Source: Acidisoma cellulosilyticum
GTDB lineage: Bacteria; Pseudomonadota; Alphaproteobacteria; Acetobacterales; Acetobacteraceae
Assembly: GCF_020621385.1 (NCBI RefSeq)
Contig: NZ_JAESVA010000005.1
Location: 1-64,000, forward strand
Length of the DNA stretch: 64,000 bases
Direction of reading: 5' to 3'
Part shown: in pieces, positions 42,910 through 53,078 of the stretch
Layout: the number at the start of each line of letters is the position of its first letter
Numbering within the stretch: position 1 is the first letter of the stretch
The notes under the pieces: model-generated
What the model was told of the DNA's origin: nothing
Databases searched by the model: none
What the model saw: the letters and a program-made list of their open reading frames with translations, nothing else
Translations under genes and position numbers: made by a program

Positions 42910-44679
42910 TCAGGCCCAGGCGGCGTCCTGCAGAATGAAGCTGGCGCTGACCACACCATTCCATTCCTCGGCCCGCAGATAGCCCGCCAGATGCAGCGGC
43001 CGGCGGCCGGTATCGGTCAAAGCCTCGGCCAGCGGCCCGGTCTTGCCACGGAACAGCAGGGTTTTGAGCCGCCCGCCGCCTTCACCCTCGACAATGGCGC
43101 GGATGGTGCCGCCGTCCTTGCCGATGCGGTCCACCTTGGTGACGCGGGCATGGCTCATGATCAGCAGCGGCTCGTCATTGCCCTGGCCGAAGGGGGCGAG
43201 GCGGGACAGATACTCCGCCACCTGCACGGTCGCCCCGCGCGGTGTCATGACGCCTTCGATCGCGAGTGCCGCCGCCGCCGGCATCATGCTGGCTGCCACC
43301 AGGCGATCGTTCAGGAAGGCATGCAGTGCCGGCACGCCCTCGATGGGCAGGGAGAAGCCAGCGGCCATGGCATGGCCGCCGCCACGTTCCAGCAAGCCGT
43401 TCTGCCGTGCGGCCAGCACCGCCGCGCCGATATCGATGCCGGGGACCGAACGGGCGGAGCCTGTCGCGCGGCCCTCGGCATAGGCCATGACGGCGGCAGG
43501 GCGGTTGAATTTCTCTTTCAGGCGTCCGGCGACGATGCCGACGACGCCGGCATGCCAGCCTTCGCCGCCCACCAGCAGCGCCGGATGTCCGGCGGCGATC
43601 TGGGCCTCCGCCAGCCTGATCGCCTCCTCCATGACGCCCAGTTCGATCTGCTGGCGCTGGCGGTTGATGCTGTCCAGCAGTTCCGCGATTTCGCGGCCCT
43701 CGTCCGCGTCCTGGGTCAGCAGCAGACGCAGGCCGAGACCCGAATCGGCAACGCGGCCGCCGGCATTGATGCGCGGCCCGATGGCGAAACCGCAGGAGGT
43801 TGTGGTCGGCACGCCGCGCGTGCCGGCAATTTCCAGCAGAGCCGCGACTCCGGGCCGGTTGCCGCGCGCCATGATGCGCAGGCCTTGGGAGACGAAGGCG
43901 CGGTTGAGACCCGTCAGTGGCATGACGTCGCAGACGGTTGCCAGTGCCACCAGATCCAGCAGCGCCATCAGATCAGGCTCGGGCTTTGTCGCACCAAAAA
44001 ATTCGTCCCGCCGCAGATGGCGGAGGATCGCGACGGCCGTGAGGAAAGCGATGCCGGTGGCGCAGAGCGAGCCCTGGCCCGAGCCGCAGTCCAGGCGGTT
44101 CGGGTTGACCGTCGCCAGGACCGCAGGCGGTGGGCCTTCCGCCTTGTGGTGGTCCAGCACGATCGCATCCGCCCGGCCGGTCAGGCAGGTCAGAGTATCG
44201 TGGGCGGCGGTGCCGCAATCGACACAGATGACGAGGCTGGCGCCCTTATCGACCAAGGCGCCGAGAGCGGTCGGGTTAGGGCCATAGCCCTCCGTCGCGC
44301 GATCAGGAATATGCGTAAAGACGATGCAGCCCAATCCGCGCAGCAATTCAGTCATCAGCGCGGTCGAGCAGGCGCCGTCGACATCGTAATCGCCGAAAAT
44401 GCCGATCGTCTCGCCGCGCTTCACCGCTTCGGCGATGCGCGCTGCCGCGTGATCCATGTCGATCAGCGTCGAAGGATTTGGCAGCAGGGCACGCAAAGTC
44501 GGTGTCAGATAATGCACGGCCTCTTCGATGCCGATGCCGCGGATAGCGAGCAGGCGCCCGACGATTTCCGGCACATCGAGCTTCTGCGCAATGCCGAGGC
44601 CAAGATGCGCGGGCAGGGCATCCGCCCCCGCGCGCCACAGCCAGCGGCGGCCGCTCAGGCTTGTCTCCACCCCCAGCAC
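42910..44679 (-). CDS. recJ: Single-stranded-DNA-specific 5'-3' exonuclease RecJ
   Basis: A 589-residue DHH/DHHA1 phosphoesterase. Motif I is IFGDYDVDGACSTA, the DHH motif is VLDHHKAEG, and IGPRINAGGR is typical of RecJ. It degrades ssDNA 5'-3' in recombination, mismatch and base-excision repair. GTG 44679 (VLGVETSLSGRRW) is chosen because GAGG lies about seven bases upstream and RecJ homology starts there; the open frame extends to 44865 but overlaps glpX with low-complexity Ser/Pro text. It follows glpX on the same strand. Confidence 0.92.
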   Translation of the reverse strand: MLGVETSLSGRRWLWRAGADALPAHLGLGIAQKLDVPEIVGRLLAIRGIGIEEAVHYLTPTLRALLPNPSTLIDMDHAAARIAEAVKRGETIGIFGDYDVDGACSTALMTELLRGLGCIVFTHIPDRATEGYGPNPTALGALVDKGASLVICVDCGTAAHDTLTCLTGRADAIVLDHHKAEGPPPAVLATVNPNRLDCGSGQGSLCATGIAFLTAVAILRHLRRDEFFGATKPEPDLMALLDLVALATVCDVMPLTGLNRAFVSQGLRIMARGNRPGVAALLEIAGTRGVPTTTSCGFAIGPRINAGGRVADSGLGLRLLLTQDADEGREIAELLDSINRQRQQIELGVMEEAIRLAEAQIAAGHPALLVGGEGWHAGVVGIVAGRLKEKFNRPAAVMAYAEGRATGSARSVPGIDIGAAVLAARQNGLLERGGGHAMAAGFSLPIEGVPALHAFLNDRLVAASMMPAAAALAIEGVMTPRGATVQVAEYLSRLAPFGQGNDEPLLIMSHARVTKVDRIGKDGGTIRAIVEGEGGGRLKTLLFRGKTGPLAEALTDTGRRPLHLAGYLRAEEWNGVVSASFILQDAAWA

Positions 44680-44761
44680 GGCCTCAGCCTCGGTCGGGGA
44701 GGGGGAGGAGACGAGCGCGCTCAGCGCCGCGTCCCCCGCAAGCCGGTGATGGCTTCGCGCA

Positions 44762-45745
44762 TCATGCGTTGGTCCAATGCTTGATGGCGAAGTCGTGCTG
44801 CGCTTCGACGAAGCGGACGGTGCCGGACTTGCTGCGCATGACGACGGAATGGGTGACGGCGCCACTTTCCGTCCGCAGCACGCCGCGCAGCATCGGGCCC
44901 GTGGTCACGCCGGTCGCCGCGAACATGACGTCGCCGCCGGCGATCTCGTGCAGGCTGTATTTGCGGTTGGGGTCGACCACACCCATGGTCTTCGCCCGTT
45001 CGATCTGGGCGTCATCCTCATACAGCAGGCGGCACTGCATCTGGCCGTTCATGCAGCGCAGGGCGGCCGCCGCGATCACGCCTTCAGGCGCGCCACCGGA
45101 ACCGAGATAGATATCGACGCCGCTTTGCGGCAGGGCGGTTGCGATGCAGCCGGCGACGTCCCCAGCTTCGATCAGCATGATGCGCGCACCGGCTTCGCGG
45201 CACTCCGCGATAATCTCGGCATGGCGCGGGCGATCCAGGATGCAGACGACGAGATCGGAAATATCGACTTTCTTGGCGCGGGCGAGGTTGCGCAGATTGG
45301 CGCCGGCCGGCGCGTCCAGGTCGACCACACCCTGGGGCAGGCCCGAACCGACGGCGATTTTCTGCATGTAGATATCCGGCGCATGCAGGAAGCGGCCCTT
45401 ATCGGCCAGCGCGATCACGGCCATGCCGTTGGCCGCACCCTTGGCGACGATCTCGGTGCCTTCCAGCGGGTCGACGGCGATGTCCATCTCGACGCCGCCC
45501 ATGCCGACCTTCTCGCCGATATAAAGCATCGGCGCCTCGTCCATCTCGCCCTCGCCGATGACGACGGTGCCCGAGATGGCGACCGAGTCGAAGGCGTGGC
45601 GCATGGCTTCCACGGCCGCGCCGTCGGCGGCGTTCTTGTCGCCGCGGCCGATCCATTTGGCGGCGGCGATGCCGGCCGCCTCCGTCACCCGCACCAGCTC
45701 CAGGGCTAGGTTACGGTCGGTATGTTGGCGGGGAAGCTGGGACAT
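44762..45745 (-). CDS. glpX: Fructose-1,6-bisphosphatase class II GlpX
   Basis: A 327-residue class II phosphatase. Metal and substrate motifs are VVIGEGEMDEAPMLYIGE near residues 55-72 and DIAVDPLEGTE near 80-90. It hydrolyses fructose 1,6-bisphosphate in gluconeogenesis. ATG 45745 is chosen because AGGAG lies about six bases before it. It lies between hom and recJ in a run commonly seen in alphaproteobacteria. Confidence 0.93.
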   Translation of the reverse strand: MSQLPRQHTDRNLALELVRVTEAAGIAAAKWIGRGDKNAADGAAVEAMRHAFDSVAISGTVVIGEGEMDEAPMLYIGEKVGMGGVEMDIAVDPLEGTEIVAKGAANGMAVIALADKGRFLHAPDIYMQKIAVGSGLPQGVVDLDAPAGANLRNLARAKKVDISDLVVCILDRPRHAEIIAECREAGARIMLIEAGDVAGCIATALPQSGVDIYLGSGGAPEGVIAAAALRCMNGQMQCRLLYEDDAQIERAKTMGVVDPNRKYSLHEIAGGDVMFAATGVTTGPMLRGVLRTESGAVTHSVVMRSKSGTVRFVEAQHDFAIKHWTNA

Positions 45746-45823
45746 GGCGTGCTCCTTCAAGATCTCGCTCGCGCGGGGACGAGCCTAGCCCGGCCCGCGC
45801 CGATTCGTGAAATAACGCGGGTA

Positions 45824-47125
45824 TCAGGCGGCACCGATGCGGATCAGCGCCGGCGGTTCCAGGACGCTGTCGAGATTCGCAATGGCCGATAGCGCCTGCA
45901 TCATCGCACCCTCCGTCGTCTCATGCGTCACCAGCACGATCGGCACCGATTCGCCCGGTGCGCGGCCGTGCTGCAACATGGATTGCAGGGACACGCCGGC
46001 ATCACGCAGCACGGCGGTGACGTCCGCCATCACGCCGGACCGGTCGCGTACCATCAGGCGCAGATAATAGGCGCCCTGATGCGCCGACATCGGCAAAGCC
46101 GGCAGCTTGCCCAGCGCATAGCCTTCCACGCCCCAGATTGGGGTCAGGCGTCCGCGTGCGATATCGATGAGGTCCGCCACCACCGCTGAAGCGGTGGGTC
46201 CGGCACCGGCGCCACGGCCCATCAGCATCACGCGGCCGACGAAATTGCCTTCGGCCACGACCGCGTTGAAGACGCCGTCAACCTGGGCGATCTCCTCCGC
46301 TTCCGGCACCATGGTGGGGTGGACGCGCATCGAGACACCGTCCGCCGTGCGCTTGGCAATGCCGAGCAGCTTGATGCGGAAGCCAAGTTCGCGCGCGAAA
46401 GCAATATCCAGCGCGGTGATGCGGCGAATGCCTTCCACATGGAGGGCCGCGAAATCGACCGGCTGGCCGAAGGCGAGCGCGCCCAGGATGGCGAGCTTAT
46501 GGGCGGCGTCGACACCGTCGATATCGAAGGCGGGGTCGGCCTCCGCGTAGCCGAAGGCCTGGGCGTCGGCCAATACTTCAGCGAAGTCGCGACCCTGCTC
46601 GCGCATCACCGTCAGAATGTAATTGCAGGTGCCGTTGAGGATGCCGGAGACCGAGATGATCTCATTGGCGGCCAGCCCCTCGCGCAGCGCCTTGATGGCA
46701 GGAATGCCGCCGGCAACCGCCGCCTCGAAGCCCAGCGGCACGCCGTATTCTTCTGCCAGACTGGCGAGTTCGGCGCCATGCAGGGCCAGCAGCGCCTTAT
46801 TGGCGGTGACGACCGGTTTGCCGGCGCGGATGGCGGCACGCACCGTATCGGCCGCCGGGCCTTGCGCGCCGCCGATGACCTCGACCACCACATCGACATT
46901 GTCGTCGGTCGCGAGCGCGACCGCGTCGTCATGCCAGATCAGGCCTTCGGTCGCGAAACCGCGGTCCCGCGTGCGGTCACGGGCGGACACAGCCGTGACC
47001 GTAATCGGCCGGCCGGCACGGGCGCTGATGATAGCCGCATTCTGACGCAGAACATTGACCGTGCCGGCACCGACGGTGCCAAGGCCCGCTATGCCGACGC
47101 GCAGCGGTTTGTGGGGGTCGCTCAT
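45824..47125 (-). CDS. hom: Homoserine dehydrogenase with ACT domain
   Basis: A 433-residue NAD(P)-dependent enzyme. Residues ~10-20 hold the Rossmann GIAGLGTVGAGTV. The catalytic region has FDIDGVDAAHKLAILGALAFG. A C-terminal ACT domain (~350-433, YYLRLMVRDRSGVMADVTAVL) allows threonine feedback. It makes homoserine for threonine and methionine. ATG 47125 overlaps the aminotransferase stop (ATGA), which fixes the start; the longer open frame upstream is a shadow. Confidence 0.94.
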   Translation of the reverse strand: MSDPHKPLRVGIAGLGTVGAGTVNVLRQNAAIISARAGRPITVTAVSARDRTRDRGFATEGLIWHDDAVALATDDNVDVVVEVIGGAQGPAADTVRAAIRAGKPVVTANKALLALHGAELASLAEEYGVPLGFEAAVAGGIPAIKALREGLAANEIISVSGILNGTCNYILTVMREQGRDFAEVLADAQAFGYAEADPAFDIDGVDAAHKLAILGALAFGQPVDFAALHVEGIRRITALDIAFARELGFRIKLLGIAKRTADGVSMRVHPTMVPEAEEIAQVDGVFNAVVAEGNFVGRVMLMGRGAGAGPTASAVVADLIDIARGRLTPIWGVEGYALGKLPALPMSAHQGAYYLRLMVRDRSGVMADVTAVLRDAGVSLQSMLQHGRAPGESVPIVLVTHETTEGAMMQALSAIANLDSVLEPPALIRIGAA

Positions 47126-48351
47126 GCGGATACCTGCGGAGTAGAGGCCGGCAGAGCGCCAGCGGATTGATTGCCGTCGCTGGCCAGGAAGGTGCGGATA
47201 TTGCGCACCGCCTGCCGCAGCCGCTGGGTGTTCTCGACCAGCGCGATGCGGACATGGCCGTCGCCGTATTCCCCGAAGCCGATGCCGGGGGCGACGGCGA
47301 CGCGGGCGCGTTCCAACAGCAGCGTCGAGAAATCGAGGCTGCCCATATGGGCGTAGCGCTCGGGGATCGGTGCCCAGGCGAACATGGAGCCGCGCGGGCT
47401 GGGCACGTTCCAGCCGGCGGCGGCCAGGCCAGGAATCACGACGTCCCGCCGCTCCCGATACAGTTGTCGCGCGGCTTCCACGCAATCCTGCGGGCCGTTC
47501 AGGGCGGCAGCGGACGCCACCTGAATGGGCGTGAAGGCGCCGTAGTCGAGATAGGATTTCATGCGCGCCAGCGCCGTCACCAGCCGCTGGTTGCCGGCGG
47601 CGAAACCCATGCGCCAGCCGGGCATGGAATAGGTCTTGGACATGCTGGTGAATTCCACCGTGACGTCGCGGGCGCCCTCGACCTGCAATACCGACGGCGG
47701 CGGCGCGCCGTCGAAATACAATTCGGCATAGGCAAGGTCGGACAGGATGAAGAATTCATGCCGGCGCGCGAGCGCCACCAGTTCCTTGTAGAAATCCAGC
47801 GTGGCCAGCTCTGCCGTCGGGTTGGACGGGAAATTGACGATCAGCGCGGTCGGCTTCGGCACGGAATGGCGGACGGCACGGTCGATGGCGCGCAGCATCT
47901 CGTCATCCGGGGTCGCGGGGATGGAGCGCACAGTCGCCCCGGCGATGATGAAGCCGAACTGATGGATGGGGTAGGAGGGGTTCGGCACCATGATGGTGTC
48001 ACCCGGGCTGGTGATCGCGGCGGCGAGGTTCGCCAGCCCCTCCTTGGACCCGAGCGTCGCGATAACCTCGGTCTCGGGATCCAGCGTGACGTCGAACCGA
48101 CGCTGGTAATAATTGGCGAGCGCGCGGCGCAGGCCTGTGATGCCGCGGCTGACCGAATAGCGATGCGTGCGCGGGTCCTGCACCGCTTCCACCAGCTTCG
48201 CCACGATATGTGGCGGCGTCGGGCTATCCGGATTGCCCATGCCGAGGTCGATAATATCGGCCCCTTCGGCGCGAGCGGCGGCCTTGGCCTTGTTGACGAC
48301 CGCGAAGACATAAGGCGGAAGCCGGCGGATGCGGTGGAACTCTTCGGTCAT
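47122..48351 (-). CDS. Class I aminotransferase (alanine/LL-diaminopimelate type, AlaC-like)
   Basis: A 409-residue PLP enzyme of fold type I. It has IIDLGMGNPDSPTP near residue 33, NFPSNPTAELA near 170, the PLP lysine in TSMSKTYSMPGWRMGF near 235 and RVAVAPGIGFGEYGDGHVRI near the C-terminus. It resembles glutamate-pyruvate aminotransferase AlaC and LL-DAP aminotransferases. Its linkage to hom is common in alphaproteobacteria and suggests a role in alanine or aspartate-family amino acid synthesis. Confidence 0.87.
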   Translation of the reverse strand: MTEEFHRIRRLPPYVFAVVNKAKAAARAEGADIIDLGMGNPDSPTPPHIVAKLVEAVQDPRTHRYSVSRGITGLRRALANYYQRRFDVTLDPETEVIATLGSKEGLANLAAAITSPGDTIMVPNPSYPIHQFGFIIAGATVRSIPATPDDEMLRAIDRAVRHSVPKPTALIVNFPSNPTAELATLDFYKELVALARRHEFFILSDLAYAELYFDGAPPPSVLQVEGARDVTVEFTSMSKTYSMPGWRMGFAAGNQRLVTALARMKSYLDYGAFTPIQVASAAALNGPQDCVEAARQLYRERRDVVIPGLAAAGWNVPSPRGSMFAWAPIPERYAHMGSLDFSTLLLERARVAVAPGIGFGEYGDGHVRIALVENTQRLRQAVRNIRTFLASDGNQSAGALPASTPQVSA

Positions 48352-48434
48352 GGCAGGTGGTCCGAACGGGGGTGAAGCACGAAAGGGGAAAAGCCGTTAC
48401 GCCCAATCCCCCCGTTGCTCAATCCGTTCAATCG

Positions 48435-49718
48435 TCAATCCACCAATCGCGCGAGGCCACCCTGGCCAAGCGCCTGGGCGCTCGGCACCAACGCGTCGGC
48501 CGGCAAGCCATCGGCCATCAGTTGGACGGTGATGGCCCGGCTGCGTTCCAGTGCCAGCGGCATGGCGGCGGATTGGTCCGCCAGCGTTTCACTGGCAGCG
48601 TCGCCGTAGCCGGTGACGGCAATGCGCGCAGTCTGGCGGCTATAGACCAGTTGCAACAGCGCGCGCTTCATGGGCGCCGACAGCACGGCCGATCGCGGCG
48701 GGAAGGACAAAGCGAGCGGTGGCACCGGCGGCAAAGGCGCGGGTGCCACGTAAGGGGCCGGCTGCGGCAGGACCTTGGGCGGGACATAGGTCGAAGGCAA
48801 GGCCGGGATCGCGAAGCCGGGCACGGCGGCCGGTGCCGGGATGCTGGTTGGCAGCGCGGGCGGATGCGCCTCGTCCGGCTGGGCGACGGGGCCGAGCGCG
48901 CCCGGCACGCTCAGCCCGTTGTTGGGATCGAAATAGGTATAATGGGTGCCGACGGACTTGCCTTGTTCGGGCTGTCCGGCAGCATTCACCGGCAAGCTTT
49001 GCGGGCCGGGGGGCGGGGCCTTCTGAGCATTCTGCGGCTGATCCGGCCCACCGAAGGTCACGCTGGTGCCGTTGCTGGCCGATGCGGATGCCGGCGCCTG
49101 AGTCGCGGCCGTGGCCGCTGCGACGGTTTTGGCGGAAGCCAGGCCGGCGTTGCTGCCGTTCGGCCCTTGGGCATTTTCCAGACGCTGGATCGCCGCCATA
49201 TCGGCCGCCGAATCCGTGGGCGCCTGCGCTGCCGTGACCGCAGCCGCGGGCGGTTTGGCCGGAACGGGCGCCGGTTTCGGTGTCTGGGCCGCGCCATTGG
49301 CCGGCGTCGTCGGCAGGGTCGGGATCGGATTGTCGGCCGCATATTGATGGGCGTTGGCGCCCTGCGCGGTCAGCGCGGCCTTCAAGTCGGCCCACTCCGC
49401 GTCGGGCATGCCGGCCGGGCGTTTGGGTGCGGCCGCCAGATGCGGGAAAGGGGCTTTGGGGTTGGGCGGCGGCGGCCGGTCCTGCGCAATGGCGCCGCCT
49501 TCCATATTATGCCACCAGGACACCGGATCTATGGAATTGGGCACGTCGCTGCAGCCCGCCAGCAATAGCAGCAGGCCGGCCGGCGCGGTGATGGCGCCCA
49601 GGCGGGAGGCGATGGCCAAAGCCCCTGATCGCCCTAAGCTTCCGCGTGATAGCCCTGGCGTGACTGTGGGTTGAACCCGGCTGGTCCGAGCCTTACCCTC
49701 TGAATCGGTTAGCAACAT
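48435..49718 (-). CDS. Proline/alanine-rich lipoprotein with OmpA-like C-terminus
   Basis: A 427-residue envelope protein. The lipobox LLLLAGCSDVP is at ~42-52, preceded by an unusually long N-terminal segment from the ATG at 49718; a later start is possible. The middle (~100-330) is low-complexity Pro/Ala/Gln sequence, likely disordered and able to span the periplasm. The last ~100 residues are OmpA-like (LALSFPPRSAVLSAPMKRAL, then IAVTGYGDA and the ALERSRAITVQLMADG helix), which in this family binds peptidoglycan. The gene is divergent from phaC. Confidence 0.72.
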   Translation of the reverse strand: MLLTDSEGKARTSRVQPTVTPGLSRGSLGRSGALAIASRLGAITAPAGLLLLLAGCSDVPNSIDPVSWWHNMEGGAIAQDRPPPPNPKAPFPHLAAAPKRPAGMPDAEWADLKAALTAQGANAHQYAADNPIPTLPTTPANGAAQTPKPAPVPAKPPAAAVTAAQAPTDSAADMAAIQRLENAQGPNGSNAGLASAKTVAAATAATQAPASASASNGTSVTFGGPDQPQNAQKAPPPGPQSLPVNAAGQPEQGKSVGTHYTYFDPNNGLSVPGALGPVAQPDEAHPPALPTSIPAPAAVPGFAIPALPSTYVPPKVLPQPAPYVAPAPLPPVPPLALSFPPRSAVLSAPMKRALLQLVYSRQTARIAVTGYGDAASETLADQSAAMPLALERSRAITVQLMADGLPADALVPSAQALGQGGLARLVD

Positions 49719-49785
49719 ACAGCCCTTATCCTTGTAGGCGGGGGTTGGTCTAACCCAAGCGGCGAATGCCGGAAAGGATCGTGTC

Positions 49786-51594
49786 ATGGCGGATAGCGAG
49801 AAACCGGACCAGCAAGACATTCGCCTGCCTGACCCCGAGCTTGTCCGACGTACCATGACCGACATCGCCGAGCGATCCCAGCGCATCATGATCGGCTGGC
49901 TGAAGCGCCAGAACGCCGAAAAGGCCGGCGTTGCGGCCGGCAAGACCGATCCGCTGAACATCGGCGCGGCGTTCCTGGAGATGACGGCCAAGCTGATGGC
50001 CAACCCGGCCCGGCTCATGCAGGCGCAGATGGGGCTGTGGCATGATTATATGGCGCTATGGCAGAATACGACCCGCCGCATCATGGGGCTGGATACCGAA
50101 CCCGTCATCGCCGCCGACCCGCGCGACCGCCGCTTCAAGGACGGCGCCTGGCAGGACAATGAAATCTTCGACTTCATCAAGCAGAGCTATCTGCTCTCCG
50201 CCCGTTTCGTGCAGGACGTGGTCAAGGACGTCGATGGGCTGGACCCCAAGGTCGCGCAGAAGGTCGATTTCTATTCGCGCCAGTTCGTCGATGCGCTGAG
50301 CCCGAGCAATTTCGTCCTCACCAACCCCGAAGTGCTGCGCCGGACGGTGGAGACGGGCGGCGAGAATCTGCTCAAGGGCCTGACCAATCTGCTGACGGAT
50401 CTGGAGATGGGGCGCGGCAAGCTGCGCATCCGCATGACGGACCAGGAAGCCTTCCGGCTGGGCGAGAATATCGCGACGACGCCGGGCAAGGTCGTCTGGC
50501 AGACGCCGCTGATGCAGCTGATCCAATATGCGCCGGCGACCGAGACGGTGCTGAAGCGCCCGCTGCTGATCATTCCGCCTTGGATCAACAAGTTCTATAT
50601 TCTCGACCTGCGCGCCAAGAACAGTTTCGTGCGCTGGGCGGTCAGCCAAGGCCATACGGTCTTCATGGTCTCCTGGGTCAATCCGGACGAAGAGCTGGCG
50701 GCCAAGGATTTCGAGAATTACATGACGGAAGGCGTGCTCGCGGCACTCGACGCGATCGAGCAGGTCACGGGCGAGCGGGAGATCAATGCCATCGGCTATT
50801 GCCTGGGCGGCACGCTGCTGGCCTCGACGCTCGCCTGGATGGCGGTCAAAAAGGATCGCCGCATCAAATCCGCGACCTATCTGGTGACGCTGCTGGATTT
50901 CTCGGAGGCGGGGGAGCTGGGCGTCTTCATCGACGAGCAGCAGATCCAGGCTCTGGAAGAGCGCATGAATAAGCGCGGCTTTCTGGAAGGCAGCGAAATG
51001 TCGCAGACCTTCAACATGCTGCGCGCCAACGACCTGATCTGGTCTTTCGTCGTCAACAACTACCTGCTCGGCAATGAGCCGTTCCCCTTCGATCTTCTTT
51101 ATTGGAACAGCGACAGCACGCGCATGCCGGCGGCCATGCATAGTTTCTATCTGCGCAGCATGTATCAGAAGAATGCGCTGAAGGATGCCGGCGGCGTCAG
51201 CCTGTGCGGCGTGCCCATTGACCTGTCGCGCGTCAACCTGCCGATCTATATGCTGGCAGCGCGCGAAGACCATATCACGCCCTGGAAATCGACTTATCAG
51301 GGGCTGAAATATATGAAGGGCAGCAAGCGCTTCGTGCTGGCCGCATCCGGCCATATCGCGGGCGTCGTCAATCATCCCGAGTCGGGCAAATACAGCCATT
51401 GGGTAGCGTCATCGACGCCCGAAAGCCCGGACGCCTGGGAGGAGATGGCGACCGAGATCGCGGGGTCCTGGTGGCCGGACTGGCAGCGTTGGATTGCCAA
51501 GCTTTCGCCCGAAACTGTGCCGGCGCGCGAGGTGGGCACGAATGTGACGGTGATCGAGGACGCGCCTGGGTCGTATGTGAAGGTGACGGGCTGA
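49786..51594 (+). CDS. phaC: Class I poly(3-hydroxyalkanoate) synthase PhaC
   Basis: A 602-residue alpha/beta-hydrolase-fold polymerase. The lipase-like box is IGYCLGGTLL, with the catalytic Cys near residue 338. The Asp is in LAAREDHITPW and the His in AASGHIAGVVN. Length and the N-terminal ~200-residue region (NPARLMQAQMGLWHDYMALW) fit class I enzymes using short-chain hydroxyacyl-CoA. It makes intracellular PHA granules. No phaA, phaB or phaR lies beside it. Confidence 0.94.
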   Translation: MADSEKPDQQDIRLPDPELVRRTMTDIAERSQRIMIGWLKRQNAEKAGVAAGKTDPLNIGAAFLEMTAKLMANPARLMQAQMGLWHDYMALWQNTTRRIMGLDTEPVIAADPRDRRFKDGAWQDNEIFDFIKQSYLLSARFVQDVVKDVDGLDPKVAQKVDFYSRQFVDALSPSNFVLTNPEVLRRTVETGGENLLKGLTNLLTDLEMGRGKLRIRMTDQEAFRLGENIATTPGKVVWQTPLMQLIQYAPATETVLKRPLLIIPPWINKFYILDLRAKNSFVRWAVSQGHTVFMVSWVNPDEELAAKDFENYMTEGVLAALDAIEQVTGEREINAIGYCLGGTLLASTLAWMAVKKDRRIKSATYLVTLLDFSEAGELGVFIDEQQIQALEERMNKRGFLEGSEMSQTFNMLRANDLIWSFVVNNYLLGNEPFPFDLLYWNSDSTRMPAAMHSFYLRSMYQKNALKDAGGVSLCGVPIDLSRVNLPIYMLAAREDHITPWKSTYQGLKYMKGSKRFVLAASGHIAGVVNHPESGKYSHWVASSTPESPDAWEEMATEIAGSWWPDWQRWIAKLSPETVPAREVGTNVTVIEDAPGSYVKVTG

Positions 51595-51648
51595 CGCTCC
51601 GCCGCAGTCGGAGGGTGACGGGGGCGGCCGGTCTGGGTAAGAGGCGCT

Positions 51649-52962
51649 ATGACCTCTGACATCATCGCGCTCGTTCTTGGATTGATCGGCCTGGGCCTCG
51701 GCCTTCTGGCCTTTGTCACGGCGCGTGGGGGCGGTCAGGCGCGCGAGCAGGCGGCCGAAAAGCTGCGTTTGCAGGCCGAGCAGATCCTGGCCGGCATCCG
51801 TGCCGAGTCCGACACCACGCGCAGCCAGATCGCGGCGACCGAGCGCGGATTGACGGGCGCCATCCAGACCGGCACGACCGGCGCGCTGACCCGCGCTTTC
51901 GAACAGATCACCCAGGCGACGACGGCGGTCGGCGCGTCGATGGATACGATGCGACTGTCCGCGGTCGAGGAGCAGCGGCGCATCGCCGCTGCACTCGACC
52001 TGCAGCTGACGACACTGCGCGAAAGCAACGAAAAGCGCCTGGCTGAGATGCAGGCGACGGTGAATGAACAACTGCACGCGGCTGTCGAAAAACAGATGGA
52101 GCAGAGCTTCGCCCGCGTCGTTGATCAGTTTACCGCCGTGCAGAAGGCGCTGGGTGATGTGCAGGCGGTGACGGCACAGATCGGCGATATCAAGCGGCTG
52201 TTCACCAATGTCAAAACGCGCGGCGGCTGGGGTGAGGCGCAGCTGCGCGCGATGCTGGAAGATGTATTGCCCGCCGGCAGTTTTGAGGCCAACCGCAAAC
52301 TGCGGGAAGACACCGACGATATGGTGGATTTCGCGGTCGCCATGCCTATGCGCGGCAGCGCGCGCGTCTGGCTGCCGGTCGATGCGAAATTCCCGGTCGA
52401 GGATTACGAGCGTCTGATCGCTGCAACCGAGGCCGGTGACGCCGAGGGTGAAAAGCAGGCAAGGCGCGGTTTGGAACGGCGCTTGCGGGATGAAAGCCGC
52501 AAGATCTACGAAAAATACATCAACCCGCCGGTGACGGTGGAATTCGGCGTGCTTTACCTCGCGACCGACGGGCTTTACGCGGAAGTCGCGCGCGTGCCCG
52601 GTCTGCTGGAGGAGATGAGCCGGGAATGTCGCGTCATGATCCTGGGCCCCAGCTTGTTCCCGGCGTTGCTGCGCACCGTCCAACTCGGCCATATCACGCT
52701 GGCGCTGGAGGAAAAGGCGGATCAGATCCGCGCGCTGCTGGGCGCCACCAAGACCGAAATGATGAAGATGGATGCTGTGCTCGGCAAACTCGCCAAGAAT
52801 GCGTCGAGCATGTCCAATACCATCGAGGCCGCGCGCACGCGGGCGCGGCAGGTCAATCGCAAGCTGCGCGGTTTGGAATCGATCGAAGGCGCGCGGGCGG
52901 ATGAGCTTCTCGAACTCGACGCCAGCCTGCCTGCGCTGGAGCAGGACGACGCCGAAGGCTAG
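51649..52962 (+). CDS. rmuC: DNA recombination protein RmuC
   Basis: A 437-residue protein. The N-terminus has one membrane helix (IIALVLGLIGLGLGLLAFV). Residues ~30-170 are a long coiled coil rich in Gln/Glu/Ala. The RmuC nuclease-like domain follows with GGWGEAQLRAMLEDVLP and LPVDAKFPVEDYERL near residue 245. RmuC limits DNA inversions at short inverted repeats. It lies 54 bases after phaC on the same strand. Confidence 0.92.
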   Translation: MTSDIIALVLGLIGLGLGLLAFVTARGGGQAREQAAEKLRLQAEQILAGIRAESDTTRSQIAATERGLTGAIQTGTTGALTRAFEQITQATTAVGASMDTMRLSAVEEQRRIAAALDLQLTTLRESNEKRLAEMQATVNEQLHAAVEKQMEQSFARVVDQFTAVQKALGDVQAVTAQIGDIKRLFTNVKTRGGWGEAQLRAMLEDVLPAGSFEANRKLREDTDDMVDFAVAMPMRGSARVWLPVDAKFPVEDYERLIAATEAGDAEGEKQARRGLERRLRDESRKIYEKYINPPVTVEFGVLYLATDGLYAEVARVPGLLEEMSRECRVMILGPSLFPALLRTVQLGHITLALEEKADQIRALLGATKTEMMKMDAVLGKLAKNASSMSNTIEAARTRARQVNRKLRGLESIEGARADELLELDASLPALEQDDAEG

Positions 52963-52982
52963 GGCCTCGTGAAAAACCCCTG

Positions 52983-53078
52983 GAGCAGATCACGGTCAGA
53001 TGGAATCATCTGACCGGGTGAAGGTGCTCGCAAAAACAATAATCTAGAGCAGCGTAAGCGAATAGAACACGATCTAGA
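52983..53078. repeat. Dispersed two-hairpin repeat, copy 2
   Basis: About 96 bases in the gap between rmuC and the beta-barrel gene; it reaches the stop codon of the latter. Hairpin A: CGGTCAGATG, loop GAAT, CATCTGACCG. The linker AAGGTGCTCGCAAAAACAAT is conserved. Hairpin B is shortened: TCTAGA boxes at both ends with an ~10-base deletion relative to the other copies. Confidence 0.85.
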